NCBI RefSeq assembly: GCF_014698505.1
Contig: NZ_JACJTD010000014.1
Location: forward strand, 103,670-167,669
Reading direction: 5' to 3'
DNA: 64,000 nucleotides
Origin: Nostoc foliaceum FACHB-393
Lineage (GTDB): Bacteria; Cyanobacteriota; Cyanobacteriia; Cyanobacteriales; Nostocaceae
The notes under the pieces were generated by a model. That model was not told the origin of the DNA and made no database searches. It was given only the letters and a program-made list of their open reading frames with translations. Positions within the stretch are counted from its first letter, which is position 1. Each line of letters starts with the position of its first letter. A program made the translations under genes and the position numbers. Of the stretch, positions 7,131 through 16,026 are shown piece by piece.

Positions 7131-9359
7131 ATGGCCACAAAATATCCTAAATTTAACCAGGATCTCGCGCAAGATCCTACTACACGTCGGATCTGGTACG
7201 CGATCGCTACGGGAAATGATTTTGAAAGCCATGATGGCATGACCGAGGAAAATCTTTACCAAAAGATTTTCGCTACTCACTTCGGTCACGTGGCAATCAT
7301 TTTCCTGTGGGCATCTAGTCTATTGTTCCACGTAGCCTGGCAAGGTAACTTTGAACAGTGGATAAAAGATCCGCTGCATATCCGCCCAATCGCCCACGCG
7401 ATTTGGGACCCTCATTTTGGTAAACCAGCAATAGAAGCCTTTACCCAAGGGGGCGCTCCCTATCCTGTTAACATTGCTTACTCTGGTGTCTACCACTGGT
7501 GGTACACCATCGGGATGCGGACGAACAATGATCTCTACCAGGGTTCAGTGTTCTTGTTGCTGTTAGCAGCATTGTTCTTGTTTGCTGGTTGGCTGCACTT
7601 GCAACCTAAGTATCGTCCCAGCTTGGCTTGGTTCAAGAGTGCTGAACCTCGTCTGAATCACCACTTGGCAGGATTGTTTGGTGTTAGCTCTCTGGCTTGG
7701 GCCGGACACCTTGTTCACGTTGCCATTCCCGAATCTCGCGGTGTTCATGTTGGTTGGAACAATTTTCTGACTACCTTACCACACCCAGCAGGTTTAGCAC
7801 CCTTCTGGAGGGGTGATTGGGGTGTCTATGCCCAGAATCCTGATACGTCAGGGCATCTGTTTGGCACATCTCAAGGCGCAGGAACGGCAATTCTGACTTT
7901 TTTGGGTGGTTTTCATCCCCAAACTGAATCGCTATGGCTGACCGATATGGCTCATCACCATTTAGCGATCGCAGTTATCTTTATTGTCGCCGGTCACATG
8001 TACCGGACTAACTTCGGTATTGGTCACAGCATCAAAGAAATGCTCAACGCCAGAAATTTCTTTGGTATCAAAACTGAAGGTCAATTCAACTTACCGCACC
8101 AAGGGCTGTACGACACCTACAACAACTCTCTGCACTTCCAGTTGTCCATACATTTGGCAGCGTTAGGTACTGCATTATCATTGGTAGCGCAGCACATGTA
8201 TTCGATGCCTCCTTACGCCTTCATCGGTAAGGACTACACAACACAGGCGGCGCTGTACACTCATCACCAGTACATTGCTGGCTTCCTGATGATTGGTGCG
8301 TTCGCCCATGCCGGCATCTTCTGGGTTCGGGATTACGACCCAGAACAGAACAAAGGTAACGTCCTGGAGCGTGTACTACAGCACAAAGAAGCGATTATCT
8401 CACACTTGAGTTGGGTGTCGCTATTCTTGGGTTTCCACACCCTCGGATTGTACGTTCACAACGACGTTGTAGTTGCCTTTGGCACTCCTGAAAAGCAAAT
8501 TCTGATTGAGCCAGTATTTGCTCAATTCATCCAATCTGCTCACGGGAAACTGTTGTATGGGATGAATACTTTATTATCTAACCCAGATAGTATCGCCTAC
8601 ACAGCTTGGCCCAACTACGGTAACGTCTGGCTACCAGGCTGGACAGAAGCGATCAACTCCGGCACTAACTCACTGTTCTTGACGATTGGCCCTGGTGATT
8701 TCCTAGTTCACCATGCGATCGCTTTAGGTTTGCACACCACCACATTAATTTGTGTCAAGGGCGCATTGGATGCTCGTGGTACCAAATTGATGCCTGATAA
8801 AAAGGACTTCGGCTTTACCTTCCCCTGCGATGGCCCTGGCCGGGGCGGTACTTGCCAAACTTCCTCCTGGGAACAGTCTTTCTATCTTGCTATCTTCTGG
8901 ATGCTGAATCTCCTTGGTTGGGTAACTTTCTATTGGCACTGGAAGCATCTAGGTGTTTGGCAAGGTAACGTCGCTCAGTTCAATGAGAACTCTACATACC
9001 TCATGGGTTGGTTCCGTGATTACCTCTGGGCTAACTCCGCTCAGTTAATTAACGGTTACAACCCCTACGGCACAAATAATTTGTCTGTCTGGGCTTGGAT
9101 GTTTCTCTTTGGACACTTGGTTTGGGCAACCGGTTTCATGTTCTTGATTAGCTGGCGTGGGTACTGGCAAGAGTTAATTGAAACTCTTGTCTGGGCACAT
9201 GAACGCACTCCGTTGGCTAACTTAGTTCACTGGAAAGATAAGCCTGTTGCTCTGTCCATTGTCCAGGGTTGGTTAGTTGGTCTAGCTCACTTTACTGTTG
9301 GCTACATCCTTACCTATGCAGCATTCCTTATAGCTTCAACCGCCGGGAAATTCGGTTGA
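7131..9359 (+). CDS. psaB: photosystem I P700 chlorophyll a apoprotein A2 (solitary copy)
   Basis: One of the two large reaction-centre subunits of photosystem I, a thylakoid protein with 11 transmembrane helices that binds P700 and half of the antenna chlorophyll. The 742-residue length is canonical. The FX iron-sulfur loop [12 protein letters not shown] near residue 565 keeps both cysteines, and the C terminus ([20 protein letters not shown]) is nearly invariant. Unusually, no psaA precedes it: canonical psaA-psaB are adjacent. Some heterocystous cyanobacteria carry an extra lone psaB (psaB2), and scattered substitutions here (for example [11 protein letters not shown] after the FX loop, where the main copy usually has a DISAWD-like run) suggest this is that paralog. 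A strong terminator follows. Confidence 0.95.
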   Translation: MATKYPKFNQDLAQDPTTRRIWYAIATGNDFESHDGMTEENLYQKIFATHFGHVAIIFLWASSLLFHVAWQGNFEQWIKDPLHIRPIAHAIWDPHFGKPAIEAFTQGGAPYPVNIAYSGVYHWWYTIGMRTNNDLYQGSVFLLLLAALFLFAGWLHLQPKYRPSLAWFKSAEPRLNHHLAGLFGVSSLAWAGHLVHVAIPESRGVHVGWNNFLTTLPHPAGLAPFWRGDWGVYAQNPDTSGHLFGTSQGAGTAILTFLGGFHPQTESLWLTDMAHHHLAIAVIFIVAGHMYRTNFGIGHSIKEMLNARNFFGIKTEGQFNLPHQGLYDTYNNSLHFQLSIHLAALGTALSLVAQHMYSMPPYAFIGKDYTTQAALYTHHQYIAGFLMIGAFAHAGIFWVRDYDPEQNKGNVLERVLQHKEAIISHLSWVSLFLGFHTLGLYVHNDVVVAFGTPEKQILIEPVFAQFIQSAHGKLLYGMNTLLSNPDSIAYTAWPNYGNVWLPGWTEAINSGTNSLFLTIGPGDFLVHHAIALGLHTTTLICVKGALDARGTKLMPDKKDFGFTFPCDGPGRGGTCQTSSWEQSFYLAIFWMLNLLGWVTFYWHWKHLGVWQGNVAQFNENSTYLMGWFRDYLWANSAQLINGYNPYGTNNLSVWAWMFLFGHLVWATGFMFLISWRGYWQELIETLVWAHERTPLANLVHWKDKPVALSIVQGWLVGLAHFTVGYILTYAAFLIASTAGKFG

Positions 9360-9393
9360 GGTTTTTGTATAGATATCCTCTGACTTAGCCATC

Positions 9394-9429
9394 TCCCCCT
9401 CTATACCATTAGGTAAGAGGGGGATTTTT
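9394..9429 (+). terminator. intrinsic terminator after psaB
   Basis: A perfect 9-bp stem (TCCCCCTCT at 9394-9402, AGAGGGGGA at 9416-9424) with a 13-base loop is followed by TTTTT. It lies 35 bases after the psaB stop. Confidence 0.85.
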
Positions 9430-9640
9430 GTATATCGAAAGCACTTTGTTAGTAGGCTGCTACACTTATTTTATTTTTGAAAAAAATATATATAGTAGCC
9501 TGGCAAGCCTAAAATGTTGGAATAGAAAATGTTTATAGTTGCTCTTTAGGACTGAATCAACTATAAATTTAATGCACAACTTTAGCCTTGCCACACCACT
9601 ATGCATATTTCAAAAATCAAATATGAGTCCTATAATTATT

Positions 9641-9853
9641 TCAGGTATTAGTATTTGATTTTTCACCTGGGCGTTCAGTGGCAGGAGGATACTTAACACT
9701 TTCTTCGACTCTATGGATCTCTGTGTTGGTTTGTTCTTCGGACAAGAGATCGTCGGGGTTTAATGTTTTATCAGCAGCATCATCAATTACTCCATTAGCA
9801 TTGACATTGGGTTTATCAGAAGTGCCTTTATGGCTAGCATGTCCACTAGGCAT
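9641..9853 (-). CDS. small acidic hydrophilic protein
   Basis: About 70 residues, rich in Asp, Glu, Asn and Thr, with no hydrophobic segment, so probably soluble and disordered. I chose the ATG at 9853 because the GAGAGG ribosome site lies 8 bases before it; another ATG two codons upstream sits too close to that site. It stands alone between psaB and the ClC gene. Family not recognised. Short, low-complexity proteins of this kind in Nostoc are often stress-induced, but nothing here proves that. Confidence 0.55.
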   Translation of the reverse strand: MPSGHASHKGTSDKPNVNANGVIDDAADKTLNPDDLLSEEQTNTEIHRVEESVKYPPATERPGEKSNTNT

Positions 9854-9859
9854 AACCAT

Positions 9860-10290
9860 TACCTCTCATTTTCATAACTAAACACTCCCAGCCTAAACTC
9901 TTTTGTTTGTAGAAATACACTATCAGAAGGCTTATAGCAGAACTATCAGAATCCAGTCTGGAGTTATATAGATTTCTCTTAAGGACGCAGGATTGCTGTG
10001 ACCCTACCAACGTTTTTGTATCACTATTATTAAAGTGAAACAGTATTACAAAAAAGTTAAAAACCGCCCTTGATTAGAAAGAACGGTTAAAACAGTTTGC
10101 TGTTCAAGCAGTGGACAAACAGGAATAAATAGGTAAGTTTGTCACACCGAAATCGGTTCTTCAATATTTACAGCGCTTGCATAATGCCCTCTCTTTTTGT
10201 TAGCAGAATAAAATTCAGCTTTATTTTAAAAGGTTTTTGCTTTGGGACTGGCTGGGTTAGCTGTACGATCAGGGGCACACAGCACCATAG
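9860..10290. other. intergenic region with a dispersed motif
   Basis: Contains at 9991-10048 a sequence (GATTGCTGTG..CCCTA..AACGT.TTTGTATCA) that recurs with few changes at 20301-20355. The rest is AT-rich without a convincing gene. Confidence 0.5.
9991..10048 (+). repeat. dispersed repeat, copy related to 20301-20355
   Basis: Shares ATTGCTGT, a CCCTA-containing stretch, CAACGT, TTTGTATCA, TATT and AAGTGAAA in the same order and spacing with 20301-20355. The core TATCA...AAGTGAAA is an imperfect inverted repeat in both copies. Confidence 0.55.
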
Positions 10291-11598
10291 TTAACTACCC
10301 TTTAATTCAGTAGCTTCTCTCTGTAACTTCAATTGAGATGCAATCAGGGGAACTTTGGGCGCGAGAAAAAATCCAATTAAACTAGCAAAAAGGATTGGTG
10401 TAAAAGGACTTAAGTTAGCCAGTTTTGACAGTAATAAAGTTGTACTGATAGGTGTGCGCGTTACGGCTGCATTGACAGCCGCCATTGTACAAATCATGGC
10501 AAGGGCAGGATTAAGCCCCGGAATTAAGACTGCTACTGCTTTACCAATACAAGCACCAGTGAAAAACAGGGGGATGATGAATCCACCCCGCCACCCACCA
10601 GTTACCGTAAGGCTAATGGCAGCCATTTTACCAAGAGCAAGAGTTAAGAGAAAAACAGCACCAAAGCTAGTAGTGAGGACTGACTCTAATTCTTCATGTC
10701 CAAAATAATGGGTTAGGGGTAATAAAACTGCTAAAGTGCCAAGCCCAAATCCTGCTAATGTTGTACGTACATAAATGGGCCCGGGAATTCGAGCAAACAA
10801 GTAATCGCAGCCCCGAAAAATGCCCATAAAAATCCATCCCGCCACCGCCCCAATGATTCCGAATATGATAGCGATCGCAAAATCATCAATCTTGTCTAGG
10901 TGGTACTGGGGAAAATGCCAAGTGGGTGCAATTCCCAAATGTGTAATTGCTGCAAATACCAGATAACTAGCGCAACTTGAAACAATGGCTGGCATCAAGG
11001 CTTGGTAGTATTCCACAATATGCTCATGGTGTAAAATCTCCAGAGCGAACATTGCACCGCCAAGAGGTGCGCCAAACAAGGCAGTGAAGCCAGCCGCCAT
11101 CGCCGCTAAACTGATAGTTCTGAGGTCTTCACCTTGGAGTTTTAGGCAATCGGCAACCCAAGTACCAAAAGAACCTGTTACTTGTACTAGTGGTGCTTCT
11201 GGGCCAGCACTACCGCCTGCCGATATGCTGATTAGAGAAGCAAGAATCATTGAGGGATTTTTGCGAGCATCTAAGCGTCCGCCGCGAAAATGGATATTAT
11301 CAACAATCACGGCAATTTCACCGGGATTCCCCAGGAAATGAATCACCAGCCCGATAACTAAACCCGCTAGTGGCATCGCTATTAGGAGGCTAAAACCTTC
11401 AAATCGTTGCAGATGGTGAGTTAAAAGTTCTAAAACATTCCAGTACAACGCAGCAAATAGACCACCAGCAGTGCCCACAGCTACCCAGAGGATTACCCAC
11501 TGCGAAATCATCAAGGGATTACGTTTTACCTGTCCAAAAAGTTGAGCAAATGTCCAGCGTTGAGTTTGATTGGTAGCGGTAGGCTTTTTTGGTAACAC
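10291..11598 (-). CDS. ClC-family chloride channel/transporter
   Basis: A 435-residue polytopic membrane protein of the ClC family, moving chloride or another anion, in some members in exchange for protons. The selectivity segments are visible: GGSAGPEAPLVQ near residue 130, carrying the gating glutamate in GPE, and GGWRGGFIIPLFFTGA near 335. Length matches prokaryotic ClC proteins without cytosolic CBS domains. The start is a GTG at 11598 with AGGAA seven bases upstream; no better ATG precedes. No co-directional neighbour is close, so it is probably monocistronic. Anion preference (chloride or fluoride) is not decided. Confidence 0.9.
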   Translation of the reverse strand: MLPKKPTATNQTQRWTFAQLFGQVKRNPLMISQWVILWVAVGTAGGLFAALYWNVLELLTHHLQRFEGFSLLIAMPLAGLVIGLVIHFLGNPGEIAVIVDNIHFRGGRLDARKNPSMILASLISISAGGSAGPEAPLVQVTGSFGTWVADCLKLQGEDLRTISLAAMAAGFTALFGAPLGGAMFALEILHHEHIVEYYQALMPAIVSSCASYLVFAAITHLGIAPTWHFPQYHLDKIDDFAIAIIFGIIGAVAGWIFMGIFRGCDYLFARIPGPIYVRTTLAGFGLGTLAVLLPLTHYFGHEELESVLTTSFGAVFLLTLALGKMAAISLTVTGGWRGGFIIPLFFTGACIGKAVAVLIPGLNPALAMICTMAAVNAAVTRTPISTTLLLSKLANLSPFTPILFASLIGFFLAPKVPLIASQLKLQREATELKGS

Positions 11599-11976
11599 TA
11601 TTTATTTCCTATTTGTGAAACGAAGAATATGGAATATTATGTTTTTTATCGTAAAGGCTATTGAGTTCACTGAATCATCTTTCTTCTATAAAGCAATCCA
11701 GTTCAGTTAAGCAATTTTTATTTTTTCCTTCTCTCTGCGTTCTCTGCGCCTCTGCGGTAGCCTATGGCTTGCCGCTTTGCGCCACACGGTGGAACTTACA
11801 CGTTTACAGTTTCATGGTTAATACTTCATGGGATTATAAATAATTTTAGAAAAGCTTACTTTTGAGGTAATTATCTAACTAAGTTGCTTATTTCTATTGG
11901 GAGATTAAATCACAATTAAAAAAGACCAAAATAACAATATACATAGCTGAAAACTAAATTGTAAATTGTTAGTTTT
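11599..11976. other. intergenic region with short Nostoc-type repeat
   Basis: Contains CTCTGCGTTCTCTGCGCCTCTGCGGTA near 11732, a common intergenic word in Nostoc genomes (only part quoted as a motif class), then GCCTATGGCTTGCCGC. No convincing gene is seen before the hflX fragment at 11977. Confidence 0.45.
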
Positions 11977-12114
11977 ATGCAAAAGATTTATGGCAATGTT
12001 CAGGGTATCAAAGCTAGTCAGGTCAAACAACTGCAACAGCTTTATGAGCAAAATCAGCCAGCAGATAGATTAATTACGCCAGAATTTGCCCAAGCCTTAG
12101 CTCCAACTAATTGA
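11977..12114 (+). pseudogene. hflX: N-terminal fragment of GTPase HflX
   Basis: A 45-codon ATG-started frame reads MQKIYGNVQGIKASQ, then LYEQNQPADRLITPEFAQAL, and stops. This matches the first roughly 40 residues of cyanobacterial HflX (MxxIYGNLQGLKxSQ...LTTPEFAQRL), a ribosome-associated GTPase normally over 500 residues. The rest of the gene is missing: 3 codons after the match comes TGA, then a GCGATGCCTACGGCG-type Nostoc repeat, then the asparaginase gene. I infer a truncated relic, possibly cut by deletion or repeat insertion. It might still be translated as a leader peptide. Confidence 0.7.
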
Positions 12115-12198
12115 CGAACCAGTGAAGGCGATGCCTACGGCGCTGCACGAAGCGCAGAACGCAGTCCGACAAAATTCATAGTAACTAGAAGGAATTAT

Positions 12199-13071
12199 AT
12201 GATACCGACTATCATTGTTCACGGTGGAGCAAAAACCATCACAGACGATAAAGTTGCAGCCAACAATGCAGGCTGTACAGCAGCAGTAGAAGCTGGTTGG
12301 GCTGTGCTAATCAGCGGAGGTACAGCCGCAGAAGCTGTGGAAGCAGCTACCCGTGTTTTGGAAGCTGACCCGACATTTAACGCTGGTCTTGGTGCAACTC
12401 TCAACAGCGACGGAGAAGTGGAGTTAGACGCGGCGATTATGGAAGGCTCATTAAGTTGGGGAGCGATCGCAGCAGTTCAGGGCATCCGTCATCCAATCTC
12501 AGTTGCACGAAAAATTATGGATGAAAAACCCAGGCTGCTAGTAGCACGGGGTGCAGAACGCTTCGCCATAGATTGTGGTGCCGAAATGTGTAAAAAAGAA
12601 GACTTAATAGCTGAGGAGCAATGGCAGCAGTGGAAGGAAGATCAAAAAGTGATTGATCGCCCCAACACCATAGGTTGTGTGGCTTTGGATGCTAGCGGTA
12701 TTATCGCTGCTGGTACTTCAACTGGCGGTACTACGAAGCAGCAATCTAGCCGCGTCGGTGACAGTGCCCTTGTTGGCTGTGGCTTGTACGCTGATAATAA
12801 ATTCGGCGGTTGCTCAACAACAGGTGATGGCGAGTCGATTATTCCCGTGGTTTTGGCTAAAACTGCGATCGATTTTTTGACTGGAGACAGACACCCGGAC
12901 GAAGCTGCACAGATGGCAATTGACGCTTTGGCTTCTAAGGTTAAAGGTGAAGCTGGGTGCATCCTTATAGATCGTCAAGGACGGGTTGGCTGGGCATATA
13001 ACTCATCACACATGGCTTGTGCTTATATGACCGCAGGACAAGACAAAGTGGCTGCCTTTACCAAGAAATGA
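12199..13071 (+). CDS. isoaspartyl peptidase / plant-type L-asparaginase
   Basis: N-terminal nucleophile hydrolase that cleaves beta-aspartyl dipeptides and asparagine and can take part in cyanophycin dipeptide turnover. The precursor should self-cleave before Thr157 in the NTIGCVALD motif, giving an alpha chain of 156 and a beta chain of 134 residues. GNLTSTGG-like GTSTGGTT, RVGDSALVG and STTGDGE motifs of the beta chain are present. The 290-residue length is slightly short of the usual 310-320. The start is supported by AGAAGGA five bases before the ATG. It sits 84 bp after the hflX fragment. Confidence 0.88.
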   Translation: MIPTIIVHGGAKTITDDKVAANNAGCTAAVEAGWAVLISGGTAAEAVEAATRVLEADPTFNAGLGATLNSDGEVELDAAIMEGSLSWGAIAAVQGIRHPISVARKIMDEKPRLLVARGAERFAIDCGAEMCKKEDLIAEEQWQQWKEDQKVIDRPNTIGCVALDASGIIAAGTSTGGTTKQQSSRVGDSALVGCGLYADNKFGGCSTTGDGESIIPVVLAKTAIDFLTGDRHPDEAAQMAIDALASKVKGEAGCILIDRQGRVGWAYNSSHMACAYMTAGQDKVAAFTKK

Positions 13072-13121
13072 ACTCATATCAATTCGTAATTATAGCCGTT
13101 CTCATTTACGTGAGTACACCC

Positions 13122-13155
13122 GTAGGGGCACGGCACGGCACTGCCGTGCCCCTAC
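13122..13155. repeat. palindromic GTAGGGGCACGGCA repeat
   Basis: A perfect 14-bp inverted repeat (13122-13135 and 13142-13155) with a 6-base loop. A related palindrome at 14758-14783 is preceded by the same GTGAG.TACACC word, marking a dispersed palindromic family. It could also serve as a terminator for the asparaginase gene. Confidence 0.65.
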
Positions 13156-13298
13156 ACCTGGTGATGTAATCTTGTACCGCATCTGAATGGGAACCGCCAT
13201 AATGAAGCCAAATTACATCTGAGTTTTCAAGTTTGAACATACAGCTTTTTTTCAAGTTGGTGTTACTTGCAAATCCAGGAGACTTGTTTTATATAAAT

Positions 13299-13324
13299 AA
13301 CCGCATCCATTTGTGGATGCGGTT
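13299..13324 (+). promoter_or_regulatory. hairpin directly before a ribosome site (attenuator-like)
   Basis: AACCGCATCCA and its exact complement form an 11-bp stem with a 4-base loop, followed by TCTC and then GGAGGAG at 13329-13335, the ribosome site of the ATP-grasp gene. Position and stability suggest either an intrinsic-terminator-like attenuator or a 5' mRNA stabiliser. Confidence 0.6.
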
Positions 13325-13338
13325 TCTCGGAGGAGTAG

Positions 13339-14631
13339 ATGTCAAAATACGACTTTCATTATTTTCAAGGGAGTACTCTTTCTGATCTGTTTGCTCAAGA
13401 TATCAGAGATACATCTTATGGGTTTATTTTAAATTACCCTGCAACTGCCAATTGGGCTGCTTATCCCAATCGGAAAAAGTATTTTATTCAAGATGGCAGT
13501 AGTGAAGCCACCAAAACCTCCTTTGATAAGATTTGTCAGAAGGAACCTTGGAAAAATCTGGCTGTATTAGGCGATCGCATTTCAGGAATTGTGATTATTC
13601 CACCGCCAAAGTCGTTGGTTGACTACTGGCAAGAGCATTTCGGATTCAACCACTCCAATATGGAAATGATGGATTGCTCCACTTATTTGGATGACCTCAG
13701 CCACAGCGATGGCTGCCCTAACGCCTTTAGCGATCGCTTTGACAAACTCATCACTCTATTTCCTTTTGATCATCTAAAACCTGAAAAACACGCTGTTGCT
13801 CCCGACACTCATTACCGTTTACTCAGCAAAGTAACGCTAGACCAACTAGGGGTGCAATGTCCGAAATACAAGAGCTACAATCTGCACCAAACCAATCTCG
13901 AAGACATTCAGTTACCAGAATTCCCCTATTTAATTAAAACCTCGCACGGACTCTCAGGAGAAGGTACTTATATCATCAAAAGTTTCAGCGATTTGAACTA
14001 CTGTTTTGAAGAAATCAAGAAATATCTTGATATTAAGTTGCTCGATACGATTATTGTCTCGGAGTTCGTCAAGAATGAAGTACAGAATTACTGCGTGCAG
14101 TTCTATATAAACAAGGCGGGAGAGATAACCCTCATCGGTACTACTGGCCAACTCGTAACTCCAGAAGGCAACTATTTAGGCGGACTAATTGACTACCACA
14201 AAACTGACATGAGCAAGTTCTTTGAGATGATTGCCAACCTTGGTCAGTATGCTCACAAACAAGGTTATTTCGGTGTGATTGGCTTTGATGTACTGGAAGA
14301 CCAAGACGGACAATTTTATGCGATAGATGCTAATTTCCGAGTCAATGGATCGACTCCGTTGTGCTTGCAGCGTAATACCCTATTAGGACTAGGAAAAGGA
14401 GTAGCTAAATATTCCAGCGACTACCGCATGGAAGGAACGCTAGATTCAATTTTAGTGACCTTAAAACCAGAACTAGATCGCAAGGACTTGATCATCCTGT
14501 CAGCTTTAGAGAAAGCCAAATACGGAAAAATCTACACTGAAATTTATGCGATCGTTACTGGAGAAACTATCCAGGAAATGCAGCATATTGAGGAGAAATT
14601 ACAGAATAAGGGATTACAATGGCTCCCTTAA
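13339..14631 (+). CDS. ATP-grasp domain protein (putative carboxylate-amine ligase)
   Basis: A 430-residue protein whose central and C-terminal parts look like an ATP-grasp ligase. Seen are FPYLIKTSHGLSGEGTYI near 195-212 (lysine and glycine-rich loop that would cover ATP), TIIVSEFV near 235, and GFDVLEDQDGQFYAIDANFR near 315-334, where the Asp/Asn pair would bind magnesium. The N-terminal 140 residues hold a pre-ATP-grasp-like region (VIIPPPKSLVDYW). Such enzymes join a carboxylate to an amine, as in peptide or amino-acid ligases. The start is set by GGAGGAG three bases before the ATG. No biosynthetic partner lies beside it, so the product is unknown. Confidence 0.7.
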   Translation: MSKYDFHYFQGSTLSDLFAQDIRDTSYGFILNYPATANWAAYPNRKKYFIQDGSSEATKTSFDKICQKEPWKNLAVLGDRISGIVIIPPPKSLVDYWQEHFGFNHSNMEMMDCSTYLDDLSHSDGCPNAFSDRFDKLITLFPFDHLKPEKHAVAPDTHYRLLSKVTLDQLGVQCPKYKSYNLHQTNLEDIQLPEFPYLIKTSHGLSGEGTYIIKSFSDLNYCFEEIKKYLDIKLLDTIIVSEFVKNEVQNYCVQFYINKAGEITLIGTTGQLVTPEGNYLGGLIDYHKTDMSKFFEMIANLGQYAHKQGYFGVIGFDVLEDQDGQFYAIDANFRVNGSTPLCLQRNTLLGLGKGVAKYSSDYRMEGTLDSILVTLKPELDRKDLIILSALEKAKYGKIYTEIYAIVTGETIQEMQHIEEKLQNKGLQWLP

Positions 14632-14937
14632 ACAGCACTACTGTTGATCTTTGGCGTTAAGAAGTCTTATTTATCGTAAAAACTGCTGTTCTTTGCTGAA
14701 GTTATAAAGTGATTAACTTAGTTTTATAAAAAGGAAAAAATACGTGAGGTACACCTGTAGGGGCGCAAGACCTTGCGTCCCTAAGATGGGATATTTTTTT
14801 AACTGGAAGTCACTAAGGAATTTATAGGAAATCCAGATCGCAAGCAATCTCTCAAATCTCTGCCTAAACTGGTTTTGACGTTAAGTTGATAACAATGACA
14901 GATGTTGCGTCCCTATGATGGTTTGTATTCTACTTAG
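14632..14937. other. convergent intergenic region
   Basis: Lies between the ATP-grasp gene and the convergent GT4 copy 2. It contains the palindromic repeat at 14758-14783 and otherwise AT-rich sequence. No gene is seen. Confidence 0.5.
14758..14783. repeat. palindromic TAGGGGCGCAAG repeat
   Basis: A 12-bp inverted repeat with one mismatch (14758-14769 and 14772-14783), preceded by GTGAGGTACACCTG. Related in flank and layout to 13122-13155. Confidence 0.6.
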
Positions 14938-16023
14938 TTAAATGTGATCGCTAGCTAAACTAATTAAACTGCGTAAACGCCCATTCTGAGAAAATCGCTT
15001 TGCTAGAATTTGTTGATAAACCGCCTCATAGCCATCAGTCATGTGCGCAATGCTGAAAAGATTTTCGACATGCTGGCGACAGGCATAGCGGTCTAACTCT
15101 ATTACCCGATCAATGGCACTAATGCACTCTTGAATATCATTGCAGAGGAAACCTGTTTTGCCGTGGGAAATTACCTCTTCAGTAGACCCCAGTTTCATCG
15201 CAATCACGGGCGTACCCGAAGCCATTGACTCCACCATCACCAACCCAAAGGGTTCTCGCCAAGTGATGGGGAACAGAGTTGCTACTGCACCTCCCATCAG
15301 AGCATTTTTTTGAGCATGGTTGGCTTCACCTAGATACTCAATTTGCTTCCCATCAATCAGTGGTTTGATTTCTTTCTCAAAGTATTCCACATCAACGACA
15401 TCGACCTTACCTGCCATTTTCAAGTGCCAACCAGCAAGTTTTGCAATTTCTATTGCTAAGTGCGCTCCTTTCTCAGGAGACATCCGACCCAAAAATGCTA
15501 GGTAGGGCGGATCTTTTGGTTGAGAGTGAAACTGATAACTGCTGACATCAATTCCGTTGTAGACCGTTGCTATACAGTTCAACCCTAGCCTTGGTTCTCG
15601 TTGTGCATCGGAAATACTGACGTAGGGTTCTTTTTTCCCAAAACTAAACATCTTTTCGTTGTCAGGGGTAAAAATACCGTGCAATGTGTGAACCGTAGGG
15701 GTTGTGACGAGATTTGCGTAGGCCAGTGCCCCATACCCTACATGGGAGTGAATAATATCAAATTCTTCTGCACGTTCATACACCGAAGCCAGATTCAGCA
15801 TTTCGTAAATACTGTAATCTTTGATTGTGCGATCGAGTCTGAGGGCACGGGGATGAACTGACGTTAGTTTTGCCAGACTGATAGAATCTCCCGACGCAAA
15901 TAAAGTTACTTCGTGTCCGCGTCGGACTAACTCATCGGTCAGTAACCCCACTACTAGCTCGATGCCACCATAAGCAGGCGGCGGAACTCTTTCCCATAAT
16001 GGAGCTACTTGAGCTATTCGCAT
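14938..16023 (-). CDS. glycosyltransferase family 4 protein (copy 2)
   Basis: GT-B retaining glycosyltransferase, 361 residues from the ATG at 16023, which has AGGAGG six bases before it (a GTG one codon upstream is less well placed). It carries the same landmark blocks as the gene at 1957-3027: IAQVAPLWERVPPP, YGGIELVV, RRGHEVTLFASGDS, FLGRMSPEKGAH and EPFGLVMVES. Differences are spread along the length, so this is an older duplicate rather than a recent conversion. The two copies point at each other across 12 kb. Acceptor and donor are unknown. Confidence 0.85.
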   Translation of the reverse strand: MRIAQVAPLWERVPPPAYGGIELVVGLLTDELVRRGHEVTLFASGDSISLAKLTSVHPRALRLDRTIKDYSIYEMLNLASVYERAEEFDIIHSHVGYGALAYANLVTTPTVHTLHGIFTPDNEKMFSFGKKEPYVSISDAQREPRLGLNCIATVYNGIDVSSYQFHSQPKDPPYLAFLGRMSPEKGAHLAIEIAKLAGWHLKMAGKVDVVDVEYFEKEIKPLIDGKQIEYLGEANHAQKNALMGGAVATLFPITWREPFGLVMVESMASGTPVIAMKLGSTEEVISHGKTGFLCNDIQECISAIDRVIELDRYACRQHVENLFSIAHMTDGYEAVYQQILAKRFSQNGRLRSLISLASDHI

Positions 16024-16026
16024 CAC

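Noticed and set aside
11661..11843. Plus-strand 60-codon frame
   Set aside because: It is built on the CTCTGCGTTCTCTGCGCC-type intergenic repeat and has no homologous look.
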